The position numbers were made by a program, and so were the translations under genes. The notes below the pieces were generated by a model, which was given only the letters and a program-made list of their open reading frames with translations, was not told where the DNA came from and made no database searches. From Gordonia rubripertincta (lineage in GTDB: Bacteria > Actinomycetota > Actinomycetes > Mycobacteriales > Mycobacteriaceae), in the NCBI RefSeq assembly GCF_038024875.1, contig NZ_CP136136.1, positions 2,480,001 to 2,544,000 on the forward strand: a stretch of 64,000 nucleotides of DNA, given 5' to 3'. Shown here piece by piece: positions 26,509 to 36,767 of this stretch (within the stretch, counting starts at the first letter, position 1; each line of letters begins with the position of its first letter).

Positions 26509-27231
26509 TCATCGGTTCAGGTAGTAGAACGCGCGGCCGTCGAGGCGACGGAAACGCGGTCCGCCGAGCTTGACGAGCAGCTTGAGGATCCCGGGGATGC
26601 GGGCGAACACCACCTCGCGGTCGGCGTCGGACAGTCCCTTGACCATCATCGGGCTCATCTTCAGCATCTCGCCGAGGCCCGACTGCTTGCTCATCTTCGC
26701 TTCGAAGTCCTCCCAGTCGCGCAACGTCATCCGACGCTGCACGATGGCGATCGCGTCGGTCTCCTCATGGGCGAGGTGATCGCCGAGGACCGGCCGGGCG
26801 CGCACGAGGGCGTCGGTCAGCTCCGCGCGGGTCTGTTCGTTCGGGTGGGCGACCATCGCTGTGAAACCGGCGGTGCACTCCTCGAGGATCGGGTCGATCT
26901 GGTCGTGTTCGGCGTCCATCGCCTCGAGCACGCGCTGCTCGGTCTCGTCGCAGCGTTCCTCGAGCAGCGGCCACAGCTCGAGGTCCTCCCCGTTGTGGTG
27001 GTGATGCAGGGCCGTGGCGAACATCGTCCACCGGTCGGCGAGGGCGCGCCAGGTGCCGGGGTCGTCGAGCTTGGTACGCGGGACGGCCGCGGCGAAGTCG
27101 GCGAGGTCCCGGCGGAACGCGTGGTGGAGGACGTACATCATGAACGGGTCGATCGGCCCCTCGGGTGCGGCGGCCTGACCGGGCAGGCGGAGCTGGATCG
27201 GGAACGCGGTGGCGGCGGGATGGGTCGTCAT
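26509..27231 (-). CDS. Hemerythrin HHE-domain protein
   Basis: A 240-residue cytoplasmic protein with one hemerythrin-type diiron four-helix bundle (about 30-170). Likely metal ligands are seen in MYVLHHAFRRDL, ATALHHHHNGEDLELWP, MDAEHDQID and LGDHLAHEETDAI. The C-terminal 70 residues are an extra helical region (MKGLSDADREVVFARIPGIL type). Such proteins bind oxygen, NO or sense redox; the exact role is unknown. Start at 27231 (MTTHPAATAF) has GAGG upstream; starts up to 27246 are possible. Confidence 0.88.
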   Translation of the reverse strand: MTTHPAATAFPIQLRLPGQAAAPEGPIDPFMMYVLHHAFRRDLADFAAAVPRTKLDDPGTWRALADRWTMFATALHHHHNGEDLELWPLLEERCDETEQRVLEAMDAEHDQIDPILEECTAGFTAMVAHPNEQTRAELTDALVRARPVLGDHLAHEETDAIAIVQRRMTLRDWEDFEAKMSKQSGLGEMLKMSPMMVKGLSDADREVVFARIPGILKLLVKLGGPRFRRLDGRAFYYLNR

Positions 27232-27456
27232 CGGGTGGGTCCTCATCTGAAGGTTGGGGTTCGGGCTGACGATGACCACTGTCGGTCTGGCCTCTTGCAG
27301 CGGACTTGAGGACGGCTTGATCGTCGGATTCATGCAGGTCACCGCCGGTCGGGTATCCGTCGGACGAACGTCTGTGAAGGCCCGGATAGGCTGGCTGACA
27401 AGTGGGACCGGTCGCCCGAGGGCGGCGCGACCGCGGTGGAGAGAGGCCGACAGCGG

Positions 27457-28068
27457 ATGTTCATATCACCGACGACGATCGACGAGAACGCGTGGGACTG
27501 GGTCGTCCAGAATCGCTCCGAGCCATGGATCACGATCGCCCGGGTGATCACGACCTTCGGCAACACTCTGGTGATCACCACGCTCGCTGTCCTGGCCGTC
27601 GTCTGGCTGGCGTACGCCGGACGTCGCGTCGACGCCGCGTACGTCGCGCTCGGCACGATCTTCGGTTACGTCCTGATGCAGAGCCTCAAGTTCGGGTTCG
27701 CGCGCAACCGCCCGCCAATCGAGGACCGGCTGCTCAACATCGACTCGTTCTCGTATCCGTCGGGACACGCGATGATGACGATGGTCGTCTTCGGCTTGTT
27801 CGCGGTCGCCGCCTACCGCTGCTTCGCGTGGGTGCGCGACCACCGATGGATCCTGCTGCTCGCGCCGCTGATGTCGATCCTGGTGGGGCTCACCCGTATT
27901 CAGCTCGCGGTGCACTGGACCACGGATGTGGTGTCCGGGTGGGTGTTCGGCGTCTTGTGGGTCGCGCTGTGTACCTGGGGTGCTGGCACGGTACGAATCA
28001 CGGCGGCGTGCAAGCGCTTCCGCTGCCGACGCCGGCTGACCGATGAAAATCGTCCGGGCGGGGGATAG
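27457..28068 (+). CDS. PAP2-family membrane phosphatase
   Basis: A 203-residue integral membrane protein of the PAP2/undecaprenyl-diphosphatase-like superfamily. The three phosphatase motifs are present: KFGFARNRPP (K-x6-RP), YPSGHAM, and GLTRIQLAVHWTTDV (R-x5-H-x3-D). About five membrane helices. Expected to dephosphorylate a lipid phosphate at the membrane. ATG at 27457 chosen; a GTG at 27436 is in frame but lacks a better signal. No operon partner is obvious. Confidence 0.9.
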   Translation: MFISPTTIDENAWDWVVQNRSEPWITIARVITTFGNTLVITTLAVLAVVWLAYAGRRVDAAYVALGTIFGYVLMQSLKFGFARNRPPIEDRLLNIDSFSYPSGHAMMTMVVFGLFAVAAYRCFAWVRDHRWILLLAPLMSILVGLTRIQLAVHWTTDVVSGWVFGVLWVALCTWGAGTVRITAACKRFRCRRRLTDENRPGGG

Positions 28069-28100
28069 TTCGGGCGTGTGCGACTGGGATTGACTGGGGT

Positions 28101-30740
28101 ATGTCGCATCCGGGGCCTCCGTCCGATGGTGATTCCGACGCGTCCCCGCCCGAAGAGACGCCGACGACGATCCAACCCGCACGTCCGACGGTGGTGCCCG
28201 GGGTGTCGCTGAACAAGGACAGTCGCCCGGACCCGAACGCCACGACGCCGACCGGAACCTGGCGGGCGCAACCCGACCCGTACGCGTCGACACAGTTCGG
28301 CCAGAGTCCCTTTCCGCCCACCGGCATGGCGCCGCCGGTGGGACCGCCCGGTTACCCGCCGCCCGGCCACCCATCGCCGGGATACCCACCGCCCGGCTGG
28401 CAGCAACCGCTCGGGTATCCACCTCCCGGGTATCCGCCGCCCGGCTGGCAACCGCCGTCCCGGCGCCGGTCGAAGACCAAGGCGTATGTCATCACCGGGA
28501 TCGCACTGGCATGCGTACTCGCCCTCGTCGCCGGCGGCGTCGTGTGGTGGAAGTCGACGCGGTCCTCGGAGGAGTCCGACCTGCTTGCCGGACAGCTCAC
28601 CGGGTCGTACCCGACGGCTCCGAGTGCGGAATGGACGATCGGTGCGGCGTCGATGGGGGCGAATTCGTACGTGTCACCGCTGACGGCGGAATCGTCCTAC
28701 CGAACCTTGGGCGCGGTACACGACGACCAGACACTCGTGACTCTGCTCCGAGCGGACCCCGGTAGCTCTACCTTCGGACACCGTGTGCTGGGTATCGATG
28801 TCGCATCGGGAAAGCGATGGATATTCGACCAACCGGTGTCGTCATGCTCCGATCAGATCGTCGATCACACCATTGCGTGCCTCGGCAGCGCGAGCGCCCA
28901 ATTCATCGACACGCGAACCGGACGCTCCGTCGGCAGCGTGGGGGTGCCGCAGTCCGCCTTCGGTATCGCATTCAACGGCAGCGCGGCTTTCGTGCGGCAG
29001 TTCGGTGGCGCGCAAGGCCAGATGACGCTGATCAAGCTGACGCCACGGGGCACCGAGTGGCAGAAGACAGTGACCCTCCCCGAGGCATTACCGAGTGGGG
29101 ACTCGTCGCAGTTCACGGCGACGGACAAGTTCGTCGCAAGCGCCGACGGAGTCATCGGGGTGGTGTCCGCCGACGACGGACGTGTGGTCTACACGAGCCC
29201 TGGCCGGACCGGCATAGGCCGTCTCCCGGACGGCTCGCTGATGTTGCTGAGCGGCAGCCTGAACGGCGGACAGCCGCAGAACGGGCCCGTGGTGCACCTG
29301 CGGGCCGACGGCACCACCGCCCGGTACGCGGGTGTCGACGTCCAGGTCCCCGTGGTGGCGACCGCCGAGCAACGCGACCGGACGATGGTCGGCGGCACCT
29401 ATGTCGATCTCAGCGATGGTCGGTCCCTGTGGTCGGTGCCGGGTACCGACAATCTCGCGGTCGCCGCGCTTGTCGCGGACGACCGCGAGTTCGTCTACGT
29501 GCGGAGCGGGGATGTCGTGGCGGCGGACAGCGCCACCGGGGAACAGCGGTGGACCGCGGAGTCAGCCGGTTACGGCGGACGTACGGGCTACGGAGTAACT
29601 GATGGCGAACGTCTGATCTTCCCGTCGGATGACGGCGTGGCCGCCGTCGACCTGACCGACGGTTCGCCGCAGTGGTCGTTACCCGCAATGTCGATCGGAA
29701 ACACCGGAACGGATGGCGGGTCGCCCAAACCTGCGCGCACCTTCGCCATCGGCAATCGCCTGGTTACCTTGACCTCGACCACGATCACCGGTTTCGCGCC
29801 GACGGGTCCGCGGGCGATCGTCCCGGGAACCACCCGGGGGAGCGAACGCGACTCGCGCAGCGGCGGAACCGAATACGTCACCCCATGCGGATCCCCGCCG
29901 ATCTTCACGCCGCAGATCTTCCGCACCGCTGCGGGCGGTCTCGTCGTGACGATGAAGGTCACGGCGAAATGCCCCGGCGGCGACGTCCTGTACGGGCCGC
30001 AGACCCGGATCACGATCTCCGACGGCAACGGTCTCATCGCGTCGGGCAATTTCGATTTTCAGCAAGCGCCGGTCGCGGTTCCCTCCGACGACGGTTCGGA
30101 CCTCACCCTGGAACTGACCTACCCGCCGGGCAGCTTCTTTCGGCTTCCGGACACGCTGAACGACGGAACGTCCGCTGGGGCGGGTTCCGCGGGGTCGGGT
30201 TCTGGCGGTTCGGGTGCCGGTGGCGGACAGGTCCTCGTCGACTGCGAGAAAGGCCCTACATCGGGCCCGGCACCGTCGCTGAGCGTGCCGGACTCCGGCA
30301 TGTCGACGTCTTCGGTCGCCACGGGGGCGGCCTTCCCGGCGGGGACGAACATCATCGGGACCAGCGTGAACGCGCTGCGAGTCCAAGCTGACTCGGACCG
30401 CGCGTTCATTCTGGCGAATCTGAACAATCGGTGGGTCGCGCAGTTGAGTTCGAAGCGGCCAGGACTCGTGGCGGATGGCCGCACCTGGAACGACCAGGCC
30501 ATTCTCGACGAGTTCCTCGCACTTCGGTTGCGGTTCAACGACGTTCGTCTCCTATACAGTGACGAGTGGCCGGTGTTCTCCTATCAGGGCTGGTGGGTAA
30601 CGGTCGCCGCGGCGACGTTCCCGGGCCCGGTCGAGGCGAACAACTGGTGCCGAACCCAGGGCTTCGACCCTGACCACTGCTTCGCCAAACTGGTGAGCAC
30701 CACGGCCGGTCCGGACGGCTCGACGCTGTACTGGAAGTAG
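28101..30740 (+). CDS. Pro-rich, single-pass membrane protein with external PQQ-like propeller
   Basis: An 879-residue protein. The cytoplasmic N-terminus (about 1-120) is disordered and ends in tandem GYPPPG repeats. One membrane helix (about 127-150) leads to an external region with a PQQ-like beta-propeller (about 190-560: repeats such as VLGIDVASGKRWIFD, VVAADSATGEQRWTAE, VAAVDLTDGSPQWSL). After this comes a Gly/Ser-rich linker (about 695-712) and a C-terminal domain with several Cys (WCRTQGFDPDHCFAK). The architecture resembles receptor regions of actinobacterial Ser/Thr kinases without the kinase. Role unknown, perhaps an envelope sensor or scaffold. Confidence 0.85.
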   Translation: MSHPGPPSDGDSDASPPEETPTTIQPARPTVVPGVSLNKDSRPDPNATTPTGTWRAQPDPYASTQFGQSPFPPTGMAPPVGPPGYPPPGHPSPGYPPPGWQQPLGYPPPGYPPPGWQPPSRRRSKTKAYVITGIALACVLALVAGGVVWWKSTRSSEESDLLAGQLTGSYPTAPSAEWTIGAASMGANSYVSPLTAESSYRTLGAVHDDQTLVTLLRADPGSSTFGHRVLGIDVASGKRWIFDQPVSSCSDQIVDHTIACLGSASAQFIDTRTGRSVGSVGVPQSAFGIAFNGSAAFVRQFGGAQGQMTLIKLTPRGTEWQKTVTLPEALPSGDSSQFTATDKFVASADGVIGVVSADDGRVVYTSPGRTGIGRLPDGSLMLLSGSLNGGQPQNGPVVHLRADGTTARYAGVDVQVPVVATAEQRDRTMVGGTYVDLSDGRSLWSVPGTDNLAVAALVADDREFVYVRSGDVVAADSATGEQRWTAESAGYGGRTGYGVTDGERLIFPSDDGVAAVDLTDGSPQWSLPAMSIGNTGTDGGSPKPARTFAIGNRLVTLTSTTITGFAPTGPRAIVPGTTRGSERDSRSGGTEYVTPCGSPPIFTPQIFRTAAGGLVVTMKVTAKCPGGDVLYGPQTRITISDGNGLIASGNFDFQQAPVAVPSDDGSDLTLELTYPPGSFFRLPDTLNDGTSAGAGSAGSGSGGSGAGGGQVLVDCEKGPTSGPAPSLSVPDSGMSTSSVATGAAFPAGTNIIGTSVNALRVQADSDRAFILANLNNRWVAQLSSKRPGLVADGRTWNDQAILDEFLALRLRFNDVRLLYSDEWPVFSYQGWWVTVAAATFPGPVEANNWCRTQGFDPDHCFAKLVSTTAGPDGSTLYWK

Positions 30741-30763
30741 CCCCCGGGAAGAGGGCTCCACGA

Positions 30764-30769
30764 TACGGT
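30764..30769 (+). promoter_or_regulatory. -10 hexamer TACGGT before the acyl-CoA dehydrogenase
   Basis: TACGGT ends 6 nt before the ATG at 30776; the spacer CGGGGA could also act as a Shine-Dalgarno sequence, so leaderless status is uncertain. Confidence 0.35.
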
Positions 30770-30775
30770 CGGGGA

Positions 30776-32026
30776 ATGGATTTCTCTCCGTCACCGCGGT
30801 CCGCCGAACTCACCGAGCGCGTGCGGGCGTTCGTCACCAACGAGATCGAACCCGTCGAACCCGAGATCCATCGGGACATCAAGGAACGGCGCGACGGGGA
30901 CGGCAATCCCTGGACGCCGTCGCCGATCATCGCCGAACTGCAGGCGAAAGCACGGTCGGAAGGTCTCTGGAATCTCTTCCTGCCGGCCGCGCACGCCGGC
31001 CGATACGCCGCGGACTTCGGCACCGACGGGGGAGAGGGCCTGTCCAACGTCGACTACGCCCCGATCGCCGAGGCGATGGGATCGTCGGCGCTGTCGCCGG
31101 TCATCTTCAACTGCAACGCCCCCGACACCGGCAACATGGAGGTCCTGCTGCGCTACGGCTCCGAGGAGCAGCGCGAGCAATGGCTGGAACCGTTGCTGCG
31201 CGCCGACATCCGCAGCGCGTTCTGCATGACCGAGCCGGCCGTCGCGTCGTCGGATGCCACCAACATGGCCGCGACCGCGGTCCTCGACGGCGACGACGTC
31301 GTCATCAACGGCACCAAGTGGTTCTCCACCGGCGTCGGGCACCCCGACTGCAAGGTCCTGATCTTCATGGGCGTCACCGACGCCGAGGCCGACCGCAAGT
31401 CGCGGCACACCATGGTGCTCATCCCGATCGACACCCCCGGGGTCAAGGTCGACCGGATGCTCACCACCATGGGTTATTTCGACGAGCCGTTCGGCCACGG
31501 CGAGGTGTCCTTCACCGACGTGCGTGTTCCGGCGTCGAACATCCTCCTCGGACCCGGCCGCGCCTTCGAGATCGCCCAGGGCCGCCTCGGGCCGGGACGC
31601 GTCCACCACTGCATGCGCGCCATCGGCCTGGCCGAGCGTGCGTTGGAACTCGGTGTGAAGCGCGCACTCTCGCGGGAGGCGTTCGGCAAGCAGCTGGCCC
31701 GCCTCGGCGGCAACAGCGAACGCATCGCCGACGCCCGCATCGCGATTAACCGCTCACGACTTCTCGTCCACCACGCCGCCTGGCTGCTCGACCAGGGCAT
31801 GTCGCGGGAGGCGTTGTCGGCGGTCAGCGAGATCAAGGTCGAGGTGCCCAACATGGCCCTGGCGGTGATCGACATGGCCATCCAGCTGCACGGCGGTGCC
31901 GGTATGACCGACGACTTCCCGCTCGCCCAGGCGTGGGTCGGGGCGCGCTCGCTCCGCCTGGCCGACGGCCCGGATGAGGTGCACCGCAACGTCGTTGCGC
32001 GTCTCGAACTCGGCAAGTACCGCTGA
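30776..32026 (+). CDS. Acyl-CoA dehydrogenase, ACAD11/LvaC-like
   Basis: A 416-residue acyl-CoA dehydrogenase-fold protein. Family segments: MTEPAVASSDATNMAATA, INGTKWFSTGVGHPDC, the AFGKQLARLGGNSERIADARI helix and IQLHGGAGMTDDFPLAQAWVGARSLRLADGPDEVH. It is directly followed by an APH-fold kinase gene. This pairing matches the two halves of ACAD10/11 and the LvaA/LvaC pair of levulinate use, where a 4-hydroxyacyl-CoA is phosphorylated and the phosphate is then eliminated. I infer that chemistry here from the pairing. Confidence 0.92.
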   Translation: MDFSPSPRSAELTERVRAFVTNEIEPVEPEIHRDIKERRDGDGNPWTPSPIIAELQAKARSEGLWNLFLPAAHAGRYAADFGTDGGEGLSNVDYAPIAEAMGSSALSPVIFNCNAPDTGNMEVLLRYGSEEQREQWLEPLLRADIRSAFCMTEPAVASSDATNMAATAVLDGDDVVINGTKWFSTGVGHPDCKVLIFMGVTDAEADRKSRHTMVLIPIDTPGVKVDRMLTTMGYFDEPFGHGEVSFTDVRVPASNILLGPGRAFEIAQGRLGPGRVHHCMRAIGLAERALELGVKRALSREAFGKQLARLGGNSERIADARIAINRSRLLVHHAAWLLDQGMSREALSAVSEIKVEVPNMALAVIDMAIQLHGGAGMTDDFPLAQAWVGARSLRLADGPDEVHRNVVARLELGKYR

Positions 32027-32074
32027 CCGCGGTTGCGTCCACACATCCACGAATGAGAAGGGTGAACTCCCGCA

Positions 32075-33148
32075 ATGGCTGACCAGGTGACCGAGGCGCG
32101 CGAGGTTCGGGAAGAGGACGCGTTCGACGTCGAGGCGGTGGCATCGTGGCTGCGCACCGCGGCGCCGGATGTCGAGGGGCTCGACGCGGTGCCCGAGGTA
32201 CGGCAATTCGCCGGTGGCGCATCCAATCTCACCTTCCTGCTGCGGTATCCGACGCGGGACCTGATCCTGCGTCGGGCACCGCGCGGCACCAAGGCCCGCG
32301 GGGCGCACGACATGCGCCGCGAATACCGCATCCAGTCCGAGCTCGCCGGGGTGATCCGCTACATCGCACCGATGATCGCCTTCTGCGACGACGACTCGGT
32401 CCTCGGCGCCGATTTCTACGTCATGGGCCGCATCGACGGCGTCATTCCGCGCAAGGAATGGCCGGCCGACGTCCCGCTCGATGCCGACCAGGCGCGGCAG
32501 CTCTGCTTCAACTTCATCGACACCCTCGTCGAGGTGCACTCGGTCGACCCGTCGAAGACCGGGCTCGGTGACCTCGGCAAGGGGCTCGGTTATGTCCGCA
32601 GGCAGGTCGACGGCTGGACCACCCGATTCCGCAATGCGCACACCGACGACGTCCCCGATTTCGAGGAGGCGATGGCCTGGCTGGCCGAGAACCAGCCCGA
32701 CGATGTCGCGAACTGCATCATCCACAACGACTTCAAACTCGACAACGTGGTGCTGGACAGAGATGACCCGACCAAGGTCGTCGGCATCCTGGACTGGGAG
32801 ATGGCCACCCTCGGTGATCCGCTCATGGACCTCGCCGGCTCGATGGCCTACTGGATTCAGGCCGACGACACTGACGAGCTACAACTGATGCGGCGCGTCC
32901 CGACGAACATGCCGGGGATGATCACCCGCGCCGAGTTCGTCGAACGGTACTGCAAGCGTATGGGTTTCGAGATGTCACCGGAGCGGTGGCGGTGGTACGA
33001 GGCGTTCGGGCTCTTCCGGGCCGTGGTCATCGCCCAGCAGATCTATTACCGCTTCTACCACGGGCAGACCACCAACAAGGACTTCGAACGGCTGGGCTTC
33101 GCGGTGGGGATCATCGGAAAGCGGCTGAACGAGATCGTCGGCGGCTGA
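32075..33148 (+). CDS. APH-fold kinase, ACAD11-kinase/LvaA-like
   Basis: A 357-residue aminoglycoside-phosphotransferase-fold kinase. Nucleotide-binding region QFAGGASNLTFLLRYP with Lys/Arg-rich LILRRAPRG. Catalytic Brenner motif CIIHNDFKLDNVVLD and metal motif ILDWEMATLGDPLMDLA. The family with GASN and PTNM-like C-terminal features phosphorylates small hydroxyl substrates, in the ACAD10/11 case a 4-hydroxyacyl-CoA. ATG at 32075 with AGAAGGG upstream, 48 bp after the dehydrogenase; the two form an operon. Its stop nearly meets the convergent oxygenase gene. Confidence 0.9.
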   Translation: MADQVTEAREVREEDAFDVEAVASWLRTAAPDVEGLDAVPEVRQFAGGASNLTFLLRYPTRDLILRRAPRGTKARGAHDMRREYRIQSELAGVIRYIAPMIAFCDDDSVLGADFYVMGRIDGVIPRKEWPADVPLDADQARQLCFNFIDTLVEVHSVDPSKTGLGDLGKGLGYVRRQVDGWTTRFRNAHTDDVPDFEEAMAWLAENQPDDVANCIIHNDFKLDNVVLDRDDPTKVVGILDWEMATLGDPLMDLAGSMAYWIQADDTDELQLMRRVPTNMPGMITRAEFVERYCKRMGFEMSPERWRWYEAFGLFRAVVIAQQIYYRFYHGQTTNKDFERLGFAVGIIGKRLNEIVGG

Positions 33149-33151
33149 GAA

Positions 33152-34123
33152 CTACACCGGGCACGTCGGTGCGAACGAGTCCAGCTGGATCGAATGGTAC
33201 GTACGTGCCAGCTGTTCGCGGCGGTACTCGTTGATACGCCATCGGCGTGAGCACGATCCGACGGGGGAGCCGGCGCCACGCGGTCTGCAGCAGTCGCGTG
33301 TAGATCCGGAACTCCCACTGTTCGCGGCGGCCGAGGCGAACCGACGTCAGTTCTCGGACGCCGGGGTGCATGACGCTGAACGAGCAACCTTGACGACGTG
33401 GCCGGCAAATGGGCGGATGACAAACCAGGGCGGCGTGAGCGCGATGCGCGCCAGGGGCGGCAGGCCGATCGTCGGGAGGGGGAGGCGGGTCAGCTGGTCG
33501 GTGACGGCGTCGAGGAACGGATTGGCTTGCAGGTGTTCGCCGACGACGCCGTCGTACCAGCGGCGTGCATCGGCGAGCGTCGGTGGGAGCTGGGCAGACT
33601 TCCCTAGCAGCGAGAGGATGCCCAGGCGTTCGAGTGCGACCGCGTAGGCGAGTTCTTCCTCCTCCGGCGACAGTTCGATGCCCGTGCACGCCGTGAACGT
33701 GTTGAGGTAGCCCATGATCGCGCTCATCGCGATCCAATTCCACAGCGTGGGATCGAGTGCGCTGTAACGGATCTCGGCAAAGTCGTCGCGTCCGGTGCCC
33801 CGGACCTCACGATGCAGGAACTTCAACCGGTCGGCGAACGCGTGCCGCGTCCTCTCGTCGCCCCACAGTACGAGTTGTTCGGCACTGAAGCTGCGGAGTC
33901 CACGATCGACGAAGTTCTCGGCGAAGCGGCCGGTACGGTCGACGGCCGCGGCCACCGGGACGAGCGCCACCTGGTCGAAGAAGGAGGCGCCGAAGAACCC
34001 GAACAGGACACTGCCCAGATGCCACCGGAACTGCTCGACGGCCGGCGGCAGGTCGGCAAGGTCGACTGCGGGCGGTGCCGGGGGGCCGGCGGCGCACGCG
34101 TCCGGGTTCTCGGTGAGGCTCAT
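33152..34123 (-). pseudogene. MpaB-type oxygenase (DUF2236), two compensating frameshifts
   Basis: Encodes a DUF2236/oxygenase-MpaB-like protein (heme enzymes related to latex-clearing oxygenase). The first 245 or so residues are in one frame (FRWHLGSVLFGFFGASFF, LDPTLWNWIAMSAIMGYLNTFTACTG), then a stop at 33347 follows a lost base near 33383-33386. Family-like sequence continues in the next frame (FSVMHPGVRELTS, EQWEFRIYTRLLQTAW). Near 33249-33255 an extra base restores the original frame, ending RINEYRREQLARTYHSIQLD and CPV at a TAG (33152). Either a pseudogene or two sequence errors. Divergent TetR with a strong palindrome lies upstream. Confidence 0.75.
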
Positions 34124-34131
34124 GAAACTCC

Positions 34132-34162
34132 AATGTTAGTAGTTCGGCCGAACACTAACATT
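34132..34162. promoter_or_regulatory. TetR operator: 31-bp near-perfect palindrome
   Basis: AATGTTAGT (34132-34140) and ACTAACATT (34154-34162) flank a perfect 12-bp core GTTCGGCCGAAC (34142-34153), with one extra base at 34141. It fills the gap between the oxygenase and TetR genes and covers both promoters, so the TetR protein at 34177 very likely binds it. Confidence 0.8.
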
Positions 34163-34176
34163 GCAATGATGGCGGT

Positions 34177-34779
34177 GTGAAGACGCCGAGCGCGTCCCGG
34201 GCCGAGCGGACGGGGCAGAAGATCCTCGATGCGGCGATGTCGTCGTTGCTCGCGAAGGGGCTCAAACGGACGTCGATCGAGGCGATCGCCGCGCTGGCCG
34301 GCGTGTCCCACATGACCGTCTACCGTCGCTGGCCGCATAAGGAGGATCTCTTCTCCGACCTGCTCTCGCGTGAGGCCGACGAGTTGTTCGCCCGCGTCGA
34401 CCGGGAACTGGCGGGAACAGGGGATCCGCGGGAGCGGCTCATCGAGGGATTCGCGGCGATCTTCTGGTCGTTCTACGACCACCCACTACTGGCCCGCGAG
34501 TACGCGGCGGACCCGGCGACGACGCTGCGGGTGCTGACGGTGTCGTCGGCGCCGGTCTTCGACCGCGCCGTCGATTATCTGGCCGCCCGAGTGGTGGGCC
34601 TGACGACCGGGGATGCCCCGCTCGGCGACGACGAGGCGCGGCGGGTCGCCGAGGTCATGGTCCGCATCACACATTCGCTCCTGCTGACCACGCTCGAGAC
34701 ACGTCCGTTCGCGAACCGCGCCGAGGTGGGTGCGTGGGGACGCGAACACGTCGGGTGGATTCTCTTCTCGGCGGACTGA
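34177..34779 (+). CDS. TetR-family transcriptional regulator
   Basis: A 200-residue regulator. The N-terminal helix-turn-helix (about 12-60) reads GQKILDAAMSSLLAKGLKRT, then AGVSHMTVYRRWPHKEDLF. The C-terminal domain is helical with no recognised ligand motif. GTG start. Divergent from the MpaB-type oxygenase gene across a 31-bp palindrome, so it is probably an autorepressor that also controls the oxygenase. Confidence 0.92.
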   Translation: MKTPSASRAERTGQKILDAAMSSLLAKGLKRTSIEAIAALAGVSHMTVYRRWPHKEDLFSDLLSREADELFARVDRELAGTGDPRERLIEGFAAIFWSFYDHPLLAREYAADPATTLRVLTVSSAPVFDRAVDYLAARVVGLTTGDAPLGDDEARRVAEVMVRITHSLLLTTLETRPFANRAEVGAWGREHVGWILFSAD

Positions 34780-34797
34780 CGCGGTCGACGGCCCGTT

Positions 34798-35046
34798 CTA
34801 GTCCAGACCCTCCTGTGCGCCGCGGGCCCCGCGTCGGACTCCCGCCCGCTGGACCAGCACGATCGTGGTACCCAGCAGTCCCACGCCCAGCCCGACCAGA
34901 CAGATCGTCAGCGCGTGGCCGCCGCCGAGATCGGTGACCGCGACGACCACCGTCGCGACCAGCCAGGCGACCATCCCGACCACGATCACCGGCTCGGGCG
35001 CACGCAGCGCGCGGGGCAGTTCGGGGACGTCGACTGTATCCGGCAT
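34798..35046 (-). CDS. DUF2530-type small membrane protein (Rv0879c-like)
   Basis: An 82-residue protein with two membrane helices (about 20-38 and 44-65) after an N-terminal PELPRALRAPEPVIVVG, which looks like the DUF2530 family of actinobacteria; function unknown. The C-terminus is Arg-rich (RRGARGAQ). Divergent from the purine permease by 24 bp. Position fits Rv0879c in the M. tuberculosis order. Confidence 0.78.
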   Translation of the reverse strand: MPDTVDVPELPRALRAPEPVIVVGMVAWLVATVVVAVTDLGGGHALTICLVGLGVGLLGTTIVLVQRAGVRRGARGAQEGLD

Positions 35047-35057
35047 GAGACAAAGAG

Positions 35058-35063
35058 TAGCTT
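35058..35063 (+). promoter_or_regulatory. -10 hexamer TAGCTT, probable leaderless GTG
   Basis: TAGCTT ends 7 nt before the GTG at 35071, with no ribosome-binding site between. Confidence 0.4.
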
Positions 35064-35070
35064 TCGACAG

Positions 35071-36669
<1,599 letters not shown>

Positions 36670-36755
36670 CGCTTGTAGTCAAAATTTGCGACCGGTTTTG
36701 TCATCCACCCGGGTCAATTTGCAATGCTTAGGGTTCGGCGGCGATTTACATACCT

Positions 36756-36761
36756 TACGCT
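36756..36761 (+). promoter_or_regulatory. -10 hexamer TACGCT, leaderless start of the MarR gene
   Basis: TACGCT ends 6 nt before the ATG at 36768; no ribosome-binding site is present. Confidence 0.5.
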
Positions 36762-36767
36762 GGGGCA

